A stretch of 5,475 bases of DNA from Deltaproteobacteria bacterium (GTDB lineage: Bacteria > UBA10199 > DSSB01), in contig JAIOPF010000260.1 in the NCBI GenBank assembly GCA_021414045.1, positions 1-5,475 on the forward strand, in the 5' to 3' direction. Position numbers and translations under genes: made by a program. Positions 1-5,475 of this stretch are shown here, piece after piece (positions within the stretch are counted from its first letter, which is position 1; each line of letters begins with the position of its first letter). The notes under the pieces were generated by a model, which was given only the letters and a program-made list of their open reading frames with translations, had not been told where the DNA came from and did no database searches.

Positions 1-1
1 A

Positions 2-136
2 ATGCGTTGGAGCTTCCGCCGACCCAAAATACGCCTGACCTTGAATTTCAAAAACGTCGACATCGAAAAAAAGCCAGAGGACTCCCGCTTCGACACCGAC
101 CCTCCTCCGGGCGCGACTCCCAGCAAAACTCCATAA
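2..136 (+). CDS. C-terminal end of an unidentified upstream protein (5' truncated)
   Basis: This frame is open from the left edge to a TAA at 134-136 and encodes about 44 residues. Its codons end mostly in C (runs of TTC, GAC, ATC, GTC, ACC), which matches the five transporter genes, while the other two forward frames lack that bias. The first half is basic with alternating hydrophobic residues (around RLTLNFKNVDI). The tail is charged and Pro-rich, ending GATPSKTP, and looks like a flexible C-terminus. The ATG at position 2 could be an internal methionine, so the gene probably begins outside the window. I recognise no family or motif. It lies 70 bp before the binding-protein gene on the same strand, so co-transcription is possible. 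It could also be a non-coding open stretch, given its shortness. Confidence 0.5.
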   Translation: MRWSFRRPKIRLTLNFKNVDIEKKPEDSRFDTDPPPGATPSKTP

Positions 137-206
137 AATAACTCTCGGAGCCTACGGCTAAAACCGTTGACATATCGAGGATTTAGCCTCACTCTTGCAG
201 GCCTGA
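137..206 (+). other. Short leader/intergenic spacer before the transporter operon
   Basis: This 70-base gap separates the upstream stop from the binding-protein start and is less GC-rich than its surroundings. It can form a weak imperfect hairpin: CGG at 146-148 pairs with CCG at 164-166 and AGCC at 149-152 with GGCT at 156-159, with a four-A bulge. No T-run follows, so it is not a convincing terminator. A perfect TTGACA occurs at 167-172, but no -10-like hexamer lies 15-19 bases further on. A TGA at 204-206 abuts the ATG at 207 in the same frame, and a short AGG at 199-201 is the only ribosome-binding candidate. I see no operator or riboswitch. Confidence 0.4.
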
Positions 207-1796
207 ATGCAGCGCCGCCCCTCCTTCATCGTCTTGGCTCTCCTGGTTATCGCCGGCTTGTTTTCCGCCTGCGAAGTCCAAGCGCCCAAAGATCCCCACA
301 CCCTGATTTATCACCTGGGCAGCGAACCCGACACGCTCAACCGCCTCACCGCCACCGACGCCTACGAAGGCCGCATCAATGGCTTCATCTTCGACAGCCT
401 GATCGAGCGCGACAACGCCACCCTCGAATTCAAACCCAAGATGGCGAAAAGTTGGGAAGTCAGCGACGACAAGCTCGTCTATACCTTTCACCTACGTGAC
501 GACATCAAGTGGCACGACGGCAAGCCCTTCAATGCCGACGACGTGATCTACACTTTCCAAAAGATCATGGACGAGAAAGTCGATGCGCCGCATTTACGGG
601 TCTATTACAAGGACATCAAGAACCTCGAAAAGCTCGACGACTACACGGTGCGCTTCACCTACGCGATCCCCTATTTCAAGGCCCTGGAATTCGTCGGCGG
701 CATTCCCATCATCCCCAAGCACGTCTTCGACGATGGCAAGGACTTCAACAGCCATCCCGCCGGCCGTTTCCCCATCGGCAACGGGCCCTACAAGTTCAAG
801 CGCTGGGACACCGGCTCGCAGATCGTCCTCGAACGCAACGAAGAGTATTGGGACAAGACGAAATTCCCCGACATCCGCCGCATTGTCTTCAAGATCATCC
901 CCGACGACATTGTAGCCTTTCAAAGGCTCAAAAAGGGCGACCTGGACATGGACTCGCTCAATCCCAAGCAGTGGGTGAAACAGTCCAATACCCCGACTTT
1001 CGAAAAACTCTTCGCCAAGCATCAATATTACACGCCGTCCTACCGTTACGTGGGCTGGAACCTCCGCCGGCCCTATTTCCAGGACAAGAAAGTCCGCCAA
1101 GCCTTGGCCCGCTTGATCAACCGCCAGGGCATCCTGAAGAACCTCGAATACGGCTTGGGCAAACTGACCACGGGCCCCTTCTGGATCTTCGGCTACGAAT
1201 ACGACCAGACGCTTCCGCAGATTCCCTTCGACCCGGCGGGGGCCAAAAAACTGTTGGACGAGGCGGGGTGGATCGATCACGATGGCGACGGTATCCGCGA
1301 CAAGGATGGCGTGAAGTTCAGCTTCAAATTCCTGATTCCTTCGGGCGCGGAGTTTTATCAAAATCTGGCCACCATCATGAAACGGGATTTCGCCGAGGCC
1401 GGGATCGAGATGGAGATCCAGACGATGGAATGGGCGACCTTCGTGCAGCAGCTCAACAGCCGGGACTTCGACGCCGTCTCCCTGGCCTGGTCTTTCGGTT
1501 ACGACGAAGATCCCTACCAAGTGTGGCATTCCTCGCAGGCCGAGAAGGGCTCTAATTTCGTGGGCTTCCAAAACGGCGAGGCCGACCGCCTGATGGAAGA
1601 AGCCCGCCAAGTCTTCGACAAGGACAAGCGCGCCGAGCTCTTTCACCAGATGCACCGCATCATCTACGACGAGCAACCCTACGCCTTCCTCTACAGCGGC
1701 CCGGCCCTGGTCGCTCGCAGCCGCCGCTTCGAGAACGTCAAGGTCTATCCCGGCGGCGTCGACATCCTCGAATGGAAGGTGGGCAAACAACCATGA
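207..1796 (+). CDS. Peptide ABC transporter substrate-binding lipoprotein, family 5 (DppA/OppA-like)
   Basis: This 529-residue protein is the extracytoplasmic receptor of the importer and is a normal length for SBP_bac_5. The N-terminus is a lipoprotein signal: Arg3-Arg4, a hydrophobic stretch from about 7 to 19, then LFSAC with Cys22 as the expected lipidated residue. Phe at -3 is less usual than Leu. Family hallmarks include the segment from Ala80 to Gly105 (AKSWEVS followed by FHLRDDIKWHDG), the GNGPYKFKRW stretch near 195, YVGWNLRRP at 281-289 followed by VRQAL, and an Asp-Pro at 435-436 before the VWHSS segment. In dipeptide-binding proteins that last region helps hold the peptide N-terminus, but the ligand here cannot be read from the sequence. 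Residues 357-368 form a DxDxDGxxD loop typical of calcium sites. The start is fixed because TGA at 204-206 precedes the ATG in frame. The stop overlaps the next start by four bases. Confidence 0.95.
   Translation: MQRRPSFIVLALLVIAGLFSACEVQAPKDPHTLIYHLGSEPDTLNRLTATDAYEGRINGFIFDSLIERDNATLEFKPKMAKSWEVSDDKLVYTFHLRDDIKWHDGKPFNADDVIYTFQKIMDEKVDAPHLRVYYKDIKNLEKLDDYTVRFTYAIPYFKALEFVGGIPIIPKHVFDDGKDFNSHPAGRFPIGNGPYKFKRWDTGSQIVLERNEEYWDKTKFPDIRRIVFKIIPDDIVAFQRLKKGDLDMDSLNPKQWVKQSNTPTFEKLFAKHQYYTPSYRYVGWNLRRPYFQDKKVRQALARLINRQGILKNLEYGLGKLTTGPFWIFGYEYDQTLPQIPFDPAGAKKLLDEAGWIDHDGDGIRDKDGVKFSFKFLIPSGAEFYQNLATIMKRDFAEAGIEMEIQTMEWATFVQQLNSRDFDAVSLAWSFGYDEDPYQVWHSSQAEKGSNFVGFQNGEADRLMEEARQVFDKDKRAELFHQMHRIIYDEQPYAFLYSGPALVARSRRFENVKVYPGGVDILEWKVGKQP
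1774..1783 (+). promoter_or_regulatory. Ribosome binding site of the first permease gene
   Basis: GGAAGGTGGG ends nine bases before the ATG at 1793. It lies inside the last codons of the binding-protein gene. Its spacing supports 1793 as the true start rather than the in-frame ATG at 1772, which lies upstream of this purine tract and would add only seven residues. Confidence 0.55.
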
Positions 1797-2875
1797 GCGC
1801 CTACCTCCTCAAGCGTCTCCTCACGATGATCCCGACCCTCTTCGGAATCATGCTGATCACTTTCCTGATCGTCCGTCTCGCGCCAGGCAACCCGGTCAGC
1901 CTGAAGATCCAAGCGGCGCAAGGGCTGAAATCCACCGCCCTCTCCCAAGAAGTCACGGATCAAATGCTCAAGCTCTACGGCTTGAAGGTCGATCTTCCCG
2001 CGGGCTACGAGAATTTCATCAAGGACAAACCAGCACCGGTGCGCAAGGCGCTGGAGTGGCTGGGGCAAAACACCATTCAATTCAAGATTTGGCTGGTCAA
2101 CGTCTGCCAACTGAATTTCGGCATGTCCTTCAAGGACCATCGCCCCGTCCTCGAAAAAATCCGCGAGGCCCTGCCAATCACGCTCACGCTCAATCTCCTC
2201 GAGTTCTTGATCGCCTATCTCATCTCGATCCCGCTGGGCGTCTATTCCGCCCTGGGTCGCGAATCCGCGGTGGACAAGGGCGTGATGGTGCTGCTCTTCA
2301 TATTGTATTCACTGCCGACTTTCTGGGTGGCCTATTTGCTGCTGATGTATTTCGCGAGCGGCGACCATCTCAATTGGTTCCCCCTGGGCGGGCTGCACTC
2401 GGAAGGCTACGAGACCTATCCCTTTCTCATGAAAATCGGCAATCTCATGTGGCACTTGGTCTTGCCGGTCATCACCATGGTCTACGGAAGCTTCGCCTTC
2501 ATCACCCGCTTCTCGCGCTCGACCATGCTGGAAGTCGTGAAGCAAGACTACGTCCGCACCGCCTGGGCGAAGGGCTTGCCGCGCCGGCAGGTGATCTGGA
2601 AGCACGCCTTCCGCAATTCCCTGATCCCCCAGATCACGCTGCTCGGCACCCTGCTGCCGGCGCTGCTCGGCGGGTCGGTCATCATCGAGCAGATTTTCTC
2701 CATCCCGGGCATGGGCAAGCTGGCCTTCGAGGCCATCAGTTCCCGGGATTACCCGACGATCATGGCGATCACGACGATCTCGGCCTTCTTGACCCTGATC
2801 AGTCTCTTGCTCAGCGACATCGCCTACGCTTTCGCCGACCCGCGCATCAGTTTTGAGGAAAAACAACAGGCATGA
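1793..2875 (+). CDS. dppB: Peptide ABC transporter permease, DppB/OppB type
   Basis: This 360-residue inner-membrane permease would form half of the transport channel. It opens with the classic N-terminus of the family (YLLKRLLTMIPTLFGI, then VRLAPGNPV), giving TM1 at about 9-29. Further hydrophobic segments lie at about 129-155, 164-188, 219-240, 281-300 and 323-345, for six in all. The cytoplasmic EAA loop that contacts the ATPases is at 252-279 (DYVRTAWAKGLPRRQV, then HAFRNSLIP), with Trp258 where Arg is common. The protein ends with the usual ADPRI signature. It is some 20 residues longer than E. coli DppB as I recall it; the extra sequence is mainly an insert near residues 70-94 in the TM1-TM2 loop. 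Several stretches, such as the N-terminus and the DPRISFE end, also recall YejB. Its ATG overlaps the TGA of the binding-protein gene, implying translational coupling. Confidence 0.95.
   Translation: MSAYLLKRLLTMIPTLFGIMLITFLIVRLAPGNPVSLKIQAAQGLKSTALSQEVTDQMLKLYGLKVDLPAGYENFIKDKPAPVRKALEWLGQNTIQFKIWLVNVCQLNFGMSFKDHRPVLEKIREALPITLTLNLLEFLIAYLISIPLGVYSALGRESAVDKGVMVLLFILYSLPTFWVAYLLLMYFASGDHLNWFPLGGLHSEGYETYPFLMKIGNLMWHLVLPVITMVYGSFAFITRFSRSTMLEVVKQDYVRTAWAKGLPRRQVIWKHAFRNSLIPQITLLGTLLPALLGGSVIIEQIFSIPGMGKLAFEAISSRDYPTIMAITTISAFLTLISLLLSDIAYAFADPRISFEEKQQA
2855..2859 (+). promoter_or_regulatory. Probable ribosome binding site of the second permease gene
   Basis: GAGGA lies 12 bases before the ATG at 2872, within the 3' end of the preceding permease gene. 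The spacing is on the long side. Together with the ATGA start/stop overlap it suggests re-initiation by ribosomes finishing the upstream gene. Confidence 0.4.
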
Positions 2876-3930
2876 CCCTGGAGATAGCACAACCCAACCT
2901 TCCCAAAGCCCCGGAACCGGAGACCGGTTCGCCGCGCTATTGGGGCCTGGTGTGGAAGCAATTCAAGAAGCGCAAGCTCAACATGATCGGACTATGGGTC
3001 ATCCTCATCCTCGTCGCCATCGCGATTTTAGCCCCGCTCTTGGCCAACAGCGAGCCGGTCTACGTGAAATACCAGGACAAGGTCTACCTGCCCATCCTGC
3101 AAAAACTTTGGCCCATCAGTAAACTCAACCTCTATCCCGAACTCACGGGCGTGGATTTGAAGGACTGGAAGGCCAAGGGCGCCGAGTTTCGCTACACGCC
3201 GGTGCCCTATTCGCCGGACGACTACAACCTCGAGGAAATCCTCGAGCCTCCCAGCATTTACCACTGGCTGGGAACCGACCAGCAGGGCCGCGACGTGCTG
3301 AGCCGCTTGATCCACGGCAGCCGCATCTCGCTGTCCGTGGGATTGATCGCCGTCGGCATCTATACCCTCATCGGCATTTTCTTGGGCGCCCTGGCGGGAT
3401 ACTTCGGCGGACGCTGGGACATGCTGCTCTCAAGGCTGATCGAGATCATGATCTGCTTTCCGACCTTCTTCCTGATCCTCGCCTTGGTCGCGGTCTTGGG
3501 ACAGGACCTTTTTTATATCATGCTGGTCATCGGACTCACGGGATGGACGGGCATCGCCCGGCTCACGCGCGGGGAATTCCTGAAGCTGCGCAACCAAGAT
3601 TTCGTCACGGCCTGCTTAAGCCAGGGCATGCCGACTCGCCGCATCCTGTTCCGCCATCTGCTGCCCAACGCCATGGCGCCCGTCATGGTCAGCGCCACCT
3701 TTGGCATCGCCTCGGCCATCTTGATCGAGTCCTCGCTGTCTTTCTTGGGCTTCGGCGTGCGCCCGCCCACCCCGAGCTGGGGAGAGCTGCTGTCCCAGGC
3801 GAAGAGCGTGATCGACGTGGCCTGGTGGCTGACCACCTTCCCCGGTATGGCGATTTTTCTCACGATCACCGCCTTTAATTTGGTAGGAGAAGGGTTGAGG
3901 GACGCCGTGGACCCGAAATTGAAATCGTAA
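2872..3930 (+). CDS. dppC: Peptide ABC transporter permease, DppC/OppC type with YejE-like loop
   Basis: This 352-residue membrane protein is the partner permease. A cytoplasmic tail containing FKKRKLNMIG leads into TM1 at about 38-58, the OppC_N arrangement. After a long extracytoplasmic loop (60-130) comes the family hallmark WLGTDQQGRDVLSRLIHGSR at 132-151, then further membrane segments around 154-180, 196-225, 269-292 and 318-340. The EAA loop is at about 243-266 (DFVTACLSQGMPTRRI, then RHLLPNA), with Gly252 conserved. The C-terminus has the usual GEGLRDAVDP. The loop after TM1 contains EPVYVKYQDKVYLPIL at 61-76, which resembles the corresponding part of YejE from the microcin C importer more than DppC. 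The start lies in an ATGA overlap with the upstream permease, and the next gene begins four bases after its TAA. Confidence 0.95.
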   Translation: MTLEIAQPNLPKAPEPETGSPRYWGLVWKQFKKRKLNMIGLWVILILVAIAILAPLLANSEPVYVKYQDKVYLPILQKLWPISKLNLYPELTGVDLKDWKAKGAEFRYTPVPYSPDDYNLEEILEPPSIYHWLGTDQQGRDVLSRLIHGSRISLSVGLIAVGIYTLIGIFLGALAGYFGGRWDMLLSRLIEIMICFPTFFLILALVAVLGQDLFYIMLVIGLTGWTGIARLTRGEFLKLRNQDFVTACLSQGMPTRRILFRHLLPNAMAPVMVSATFGIASAILIESSLSFLGFGVRPPTPSWGELLSQAKSVIDVAWWLTTFPGMAIFLTITAFNLVGEGLRDAVDPKLKS

Positions 3931-3934
3931 TCTT

Positions 3935-5068
3935 ATGCCGAAGATTCTCGAAGTCAAAAACCTGCGCATCACCTTCCCCGTCAACGGGGGCCGTTTCGCC
4001 CCGGCCGTCGACGGCATCAATTTTCACCTCAATCAGGGCAAGGTCTTGGGCATCGTCGGAGAATCCGGCTGCGGAAAAACCGTGACGGCCCTCTCCTTGC
4101 TTCGCCTGATCGAAGAGCCCGGCCGAATCGAAGAGGGTCAGGCTCTCTATTATGGGACCGTCGAAGGCGTGAGCCCGCCCCCTCGCCGGCCTGGCCCGCA
4201 ACGTCCCGAGCCGCCGGAGGGCTATGAGGGTCCCGAGGCCACACCGGTCGACCATTTGATGATCGAAGACCTGCGCCGCGAACCCACCGCCGAGATCAAT
4301 TCCGAAAAGGCCCCCGACGGCGGCATCGATCTCTTCAAACTGAGCGACGAACAGATGCGGCACGTCCGCGGCAACAACATCGCGATGATCTTTCAAGAGC
4401 CCATGACCTCGCTCAATCCGGTCTTCACCATCGGCGACCAGATCTCCGAGGCGGTGCGGCTCCATCAAAAAGTCGGAAAAAAGGAAGCCGAGGAAATTTC
4501 CATCGAGATGCTGCGCAAGGTCCGCATTCCGGACCCGCAAAAACGCATCCACGACTATCCGCACCAACTGAGCGGCGGCATGCGCCAGCGCGTCATGATC
4601 GCGATGGCCCTGTCGTGCAAACCCGACATCCTCATCGCCGACGAACCGACCACGGCCCTTGACGTCACTATCCAGGCCCAGATCCTCGAGCTGATCCAAG
4701 AATTGATCGACGACATGCACATGTCGGTGATCCTCATCACCCACGATCTGGGCGTCGTCGCCCAGGTCTGCGACGACGTCCTGGTCATGTATTCCGGGAT
4801 GATCGTCGAGCGGGCCCCGGCGAAGCGGATTTTCTCCAAGCCCAAACATCCCTACACAATAGGCCTGCTCGACTCGATTCCGCCGCTCTTTCAGGACGCC
4901 GGAGAATTGCTACACACCATCAAGGGAACGGTCCCCGATCTGTCGCGCCTGCCGGCCGGCTGCCGGTTCGCGGCCCGCTGCCCGCGCATGGTCGACGCTT
5001 GCAAGGCAAGGGTACCGCCCTATAAATACGTCGGCGAGGGACAAGAAGTCCGCTGCCTCAATTATTGA
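3935..5068 (+). CDS. dppD: Peptide ABC transporter ATPase, DppD/OppD type, with Pro-rich insert
   Basis: This 377-residue cytoplasmic ATPase would power import together with the next gene product. All catalytic elements are intact: Walker A GESGCGKT at 42-49, Q-loop Gln154 in [11 protein letters not shown], signature LSGGMRQR at 212-219, Walker B ILIADEP at 232-238, D-loop ALD at 241-243 and switch His270 in ITHD. The C-terminal oligopeptide-transporter domain has the family's four cysteines (343, 349, 356, 374; GCRFAARCP then RC near the end). About 106 residues separate the Walker A Lys from the Q-loop Gln, against about 50 in E. coli DppD as I recall it. The difference is a Pro/Glu/Arg-rich insert at residues 75-131. 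No Shine-Dalgarno motif is visible before the ATG, which follows the permease stop by four bases, so coupled translation is likely. The usual length is about 320-330 residues. Confidence 0.95.
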   Translation: MPKILEVKNLRITFPVNGGRFAPAVDGINFHLNQGKVLGIVGESGCGKTVTALSLLRLIEEPGRIEEGQALYYGTVEGVSPPPRRPGPQRPEPPEGYEGPEATPVDHLMIEDLRREPTAEINSEKAPDGGIDLFKLSDEQMRHVRGNNIAMIFQEPMTSLNPVFTIGDQISEAVRLHQKVGKKEAEEISIEMLRKVRIPDPQKRIHDYPHQLSGGMRQRVMIAMALSCKPDILIADEPTTALDVTIQAQILELIQELIDDMHMSVILITHDLGVVAQVCDDVLVMYSGMIVERAPAKRIFSKPKHPYTIGLLDSIPPLFQDAGELLHTIKGTVPDLSRLPAGCRFAARCPRMVDACKARVPPYKYVGEGQEVRCLNY

Positions 5069-5070
5069 TT

Positions 5071-5475
5071 ATGTTGCTAGAAGCCAAAAACATCGTCAAA
5101 AAATTCCCCATCAAGGGCGGCTTTCTGGGCCGCACCAAGGGTTACGTCCACGCGCTGAGCGACGTCTCGATTTCCGTCGAAAAGGGCCAAACCGTCGGCT
5201 TGGTGGGAGAGTCCGGCTGCGGAAAAACCACCCTGGCCCGCCTCATCATGCGCTTGATGGAGCCTAATTCCGGGCAAGTGATCTTCGACGGACAAGAAAT
5301 CACGCATTTAAAAGAGGGCAAGCTGCGCCCGATGCGGCGGCGCTTTCAGATGATCTTCCAGGATCCCTTTTCCTCGCTCAATCCCAGGATGACTGTCGGC
5401 CAAATCCTCACCGAGCCCCTGGTCGTGCACAAGATCGGCGCCGGAGAAAAGCGTCGGGACCTCGTCCTCGAGATG
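5071..5475 (+). CDS. dppF: Peptide ABC transporter ATPase, DppF/OppF type (3' truncated by window end)
   Basis: The first 135 codons of the second ATPase are present and remain open to the last base. Walker A is GESGCGKT at 46-53 and the Q-loop glutamine is Gln97 in [18 protein letters not shown], a pattern characteristic of OppF/DppF rather than OppD/DppD. The segment around 11-30 ([20 protein letters not shown]) is also typical of OppF/DppF, where a short insertion precedes the VHALSDVS strand. The signature, Walker B and C-terminal domain lie beyond the window. The Walker A to Q-loop distance is ordinary, so the insert in the preceding ATPase is not shared. The ATG follows the upstream TGA by two bases and lacks a visible ribosome-binding motif, again suggesting coupling. 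With its partner it should form the ATPase heterodimer. Confidence 0.95.
   Translation, partial: MLLEAKNIVKKFPIKGGFLGRTKGYVHALSDVSISVEKGQTVGLVGESGCGKTTLARLIMRLMEPNSGQVIFDGQEITHLKEGKLRPMRRRFQMIFQDPFSSLNPRMTVGQILTEPLVVHKIGAGEKRRDLVLEM

Noticed and set aside
146..166. Imperfect hairpin just after the upstream stop codon, considered as a terminator
   Set aside because: The stem is only 4 plus 3 base pairs with a four-base bulge, and no T-run follows, so it does not fit an intrinsic terminator.
167..172. Perfect TTGACA, a possible -35 box for the operon
   Set aside because: No hexamer resembling TATAAT lies 15-19 bases downstream (the stretch 188-197 reads CTCACTCTTG), so a sigma-70 type promoter is not supported. 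One perfect hexamer can occur by chance.
207..245. Arg-Arg near the N-terminus of the binding protein, considered as a twin-arginine export signal
   Set aside because: The residues after Arg-Arg (PSF) do not match the x-F-L-K pattern, and the signal ends in a cysteine typical of Sec-exported lipoproteins.
509..1555. Alternative + strand open frame inside the binding-protein gene
   Set aside because: The product is Arg/Pro/His-rich and has no family features, as expected from a shifted reading of a GC-rich gene.
594..1790. Long open frame on the minus strand opposite the binding-protein gene
   Set aside because: It mirrors the strong third-position C/G bias of the + strand gene. The product has no recognisable motif and the + strand protein has clear family hallmarks throughout.
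1772..1792. Earlier in-frame ATG for the first permease, adding seven residues
   Set aside because: The ribosome-binding tract lies between this ATG and the one at 1793. The family N-terminus (YLLKRLL) fits the later start, as does the ATGA overlap, which recurs at 2872.
3875..4849. Long open frame on the minus strand opposite the first ATPase gene
   Set aside because: Same cause: GC-biased codons on the coding strand suppress stops. The antisense product is an Asp/Val/Leu/Gly-rich shadow with no domain.
4064..5229. Identical 18-base stretch at 4064-4081 and 5212-5229
   Set aside because: Both encode the Walker A core of the paralogous ATPases. Conserved protein sequence plus shared codon preference explains the match, so it is not a separate repeat element.

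Overview
The window carries most of one peptide-type ABC importer operon, all on the + strand. In order it holds a family 5 solute-binding lipoprotein, two permeases and two ATPases (layout SBP-B-C-D-F). The second ATPase runs off the right edge. The left edge holds what looks like the last codons of an unrelated upstream gene.

The DNA is GC-rich with a strong preference for C (and G) in third codon positions. This bias is why long open frames also appear on the opposite strand. The lipid-anchored binding protein, the Lys-rich proteins and the sequence style suggest a Gram-negative bacterium, perhaps of the broad deltaproteobacterial group. That is an impression only, because no taxonomic marker is present.

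Layout: 2-136, probable C-terminal end of an unidentified protein. 137-206, short spacer with weak hairpin potential and no convincing promoter. 207-1796, binding protein, exported with a lipoprotein signal and carrying a DxDxDG calcium-type loop. 1793-2875 and 2872-3930, the two permeases, each starting inside the stop codon of the preceding gene (ATGA). 3935-5068, first ATPase with all nucleotide-binding motifs plus an unusual Pro-rich insert of about 56 residues between Walker A and the Q-loop. 5071-5475, second ATPase, N-terminal 135 residues only.

The binding protein should capture a peptide or similar ligand outside the cytoplasmic membrane and hand it to the two-permease channel, with the two ATPases on the cytoplasmic face powering import. 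The substrate cannot be assigned. Both permeases carry extra extracytoplasmic loop sequence, and the second one resembles YejE-type transporters there, yet the ATPases are separate genes as in Dpp/Opp rather than fused as in YejF. I see no wholly new system. The most distinctive points are the ATPase insert and this mixed Dpp/Yej character.
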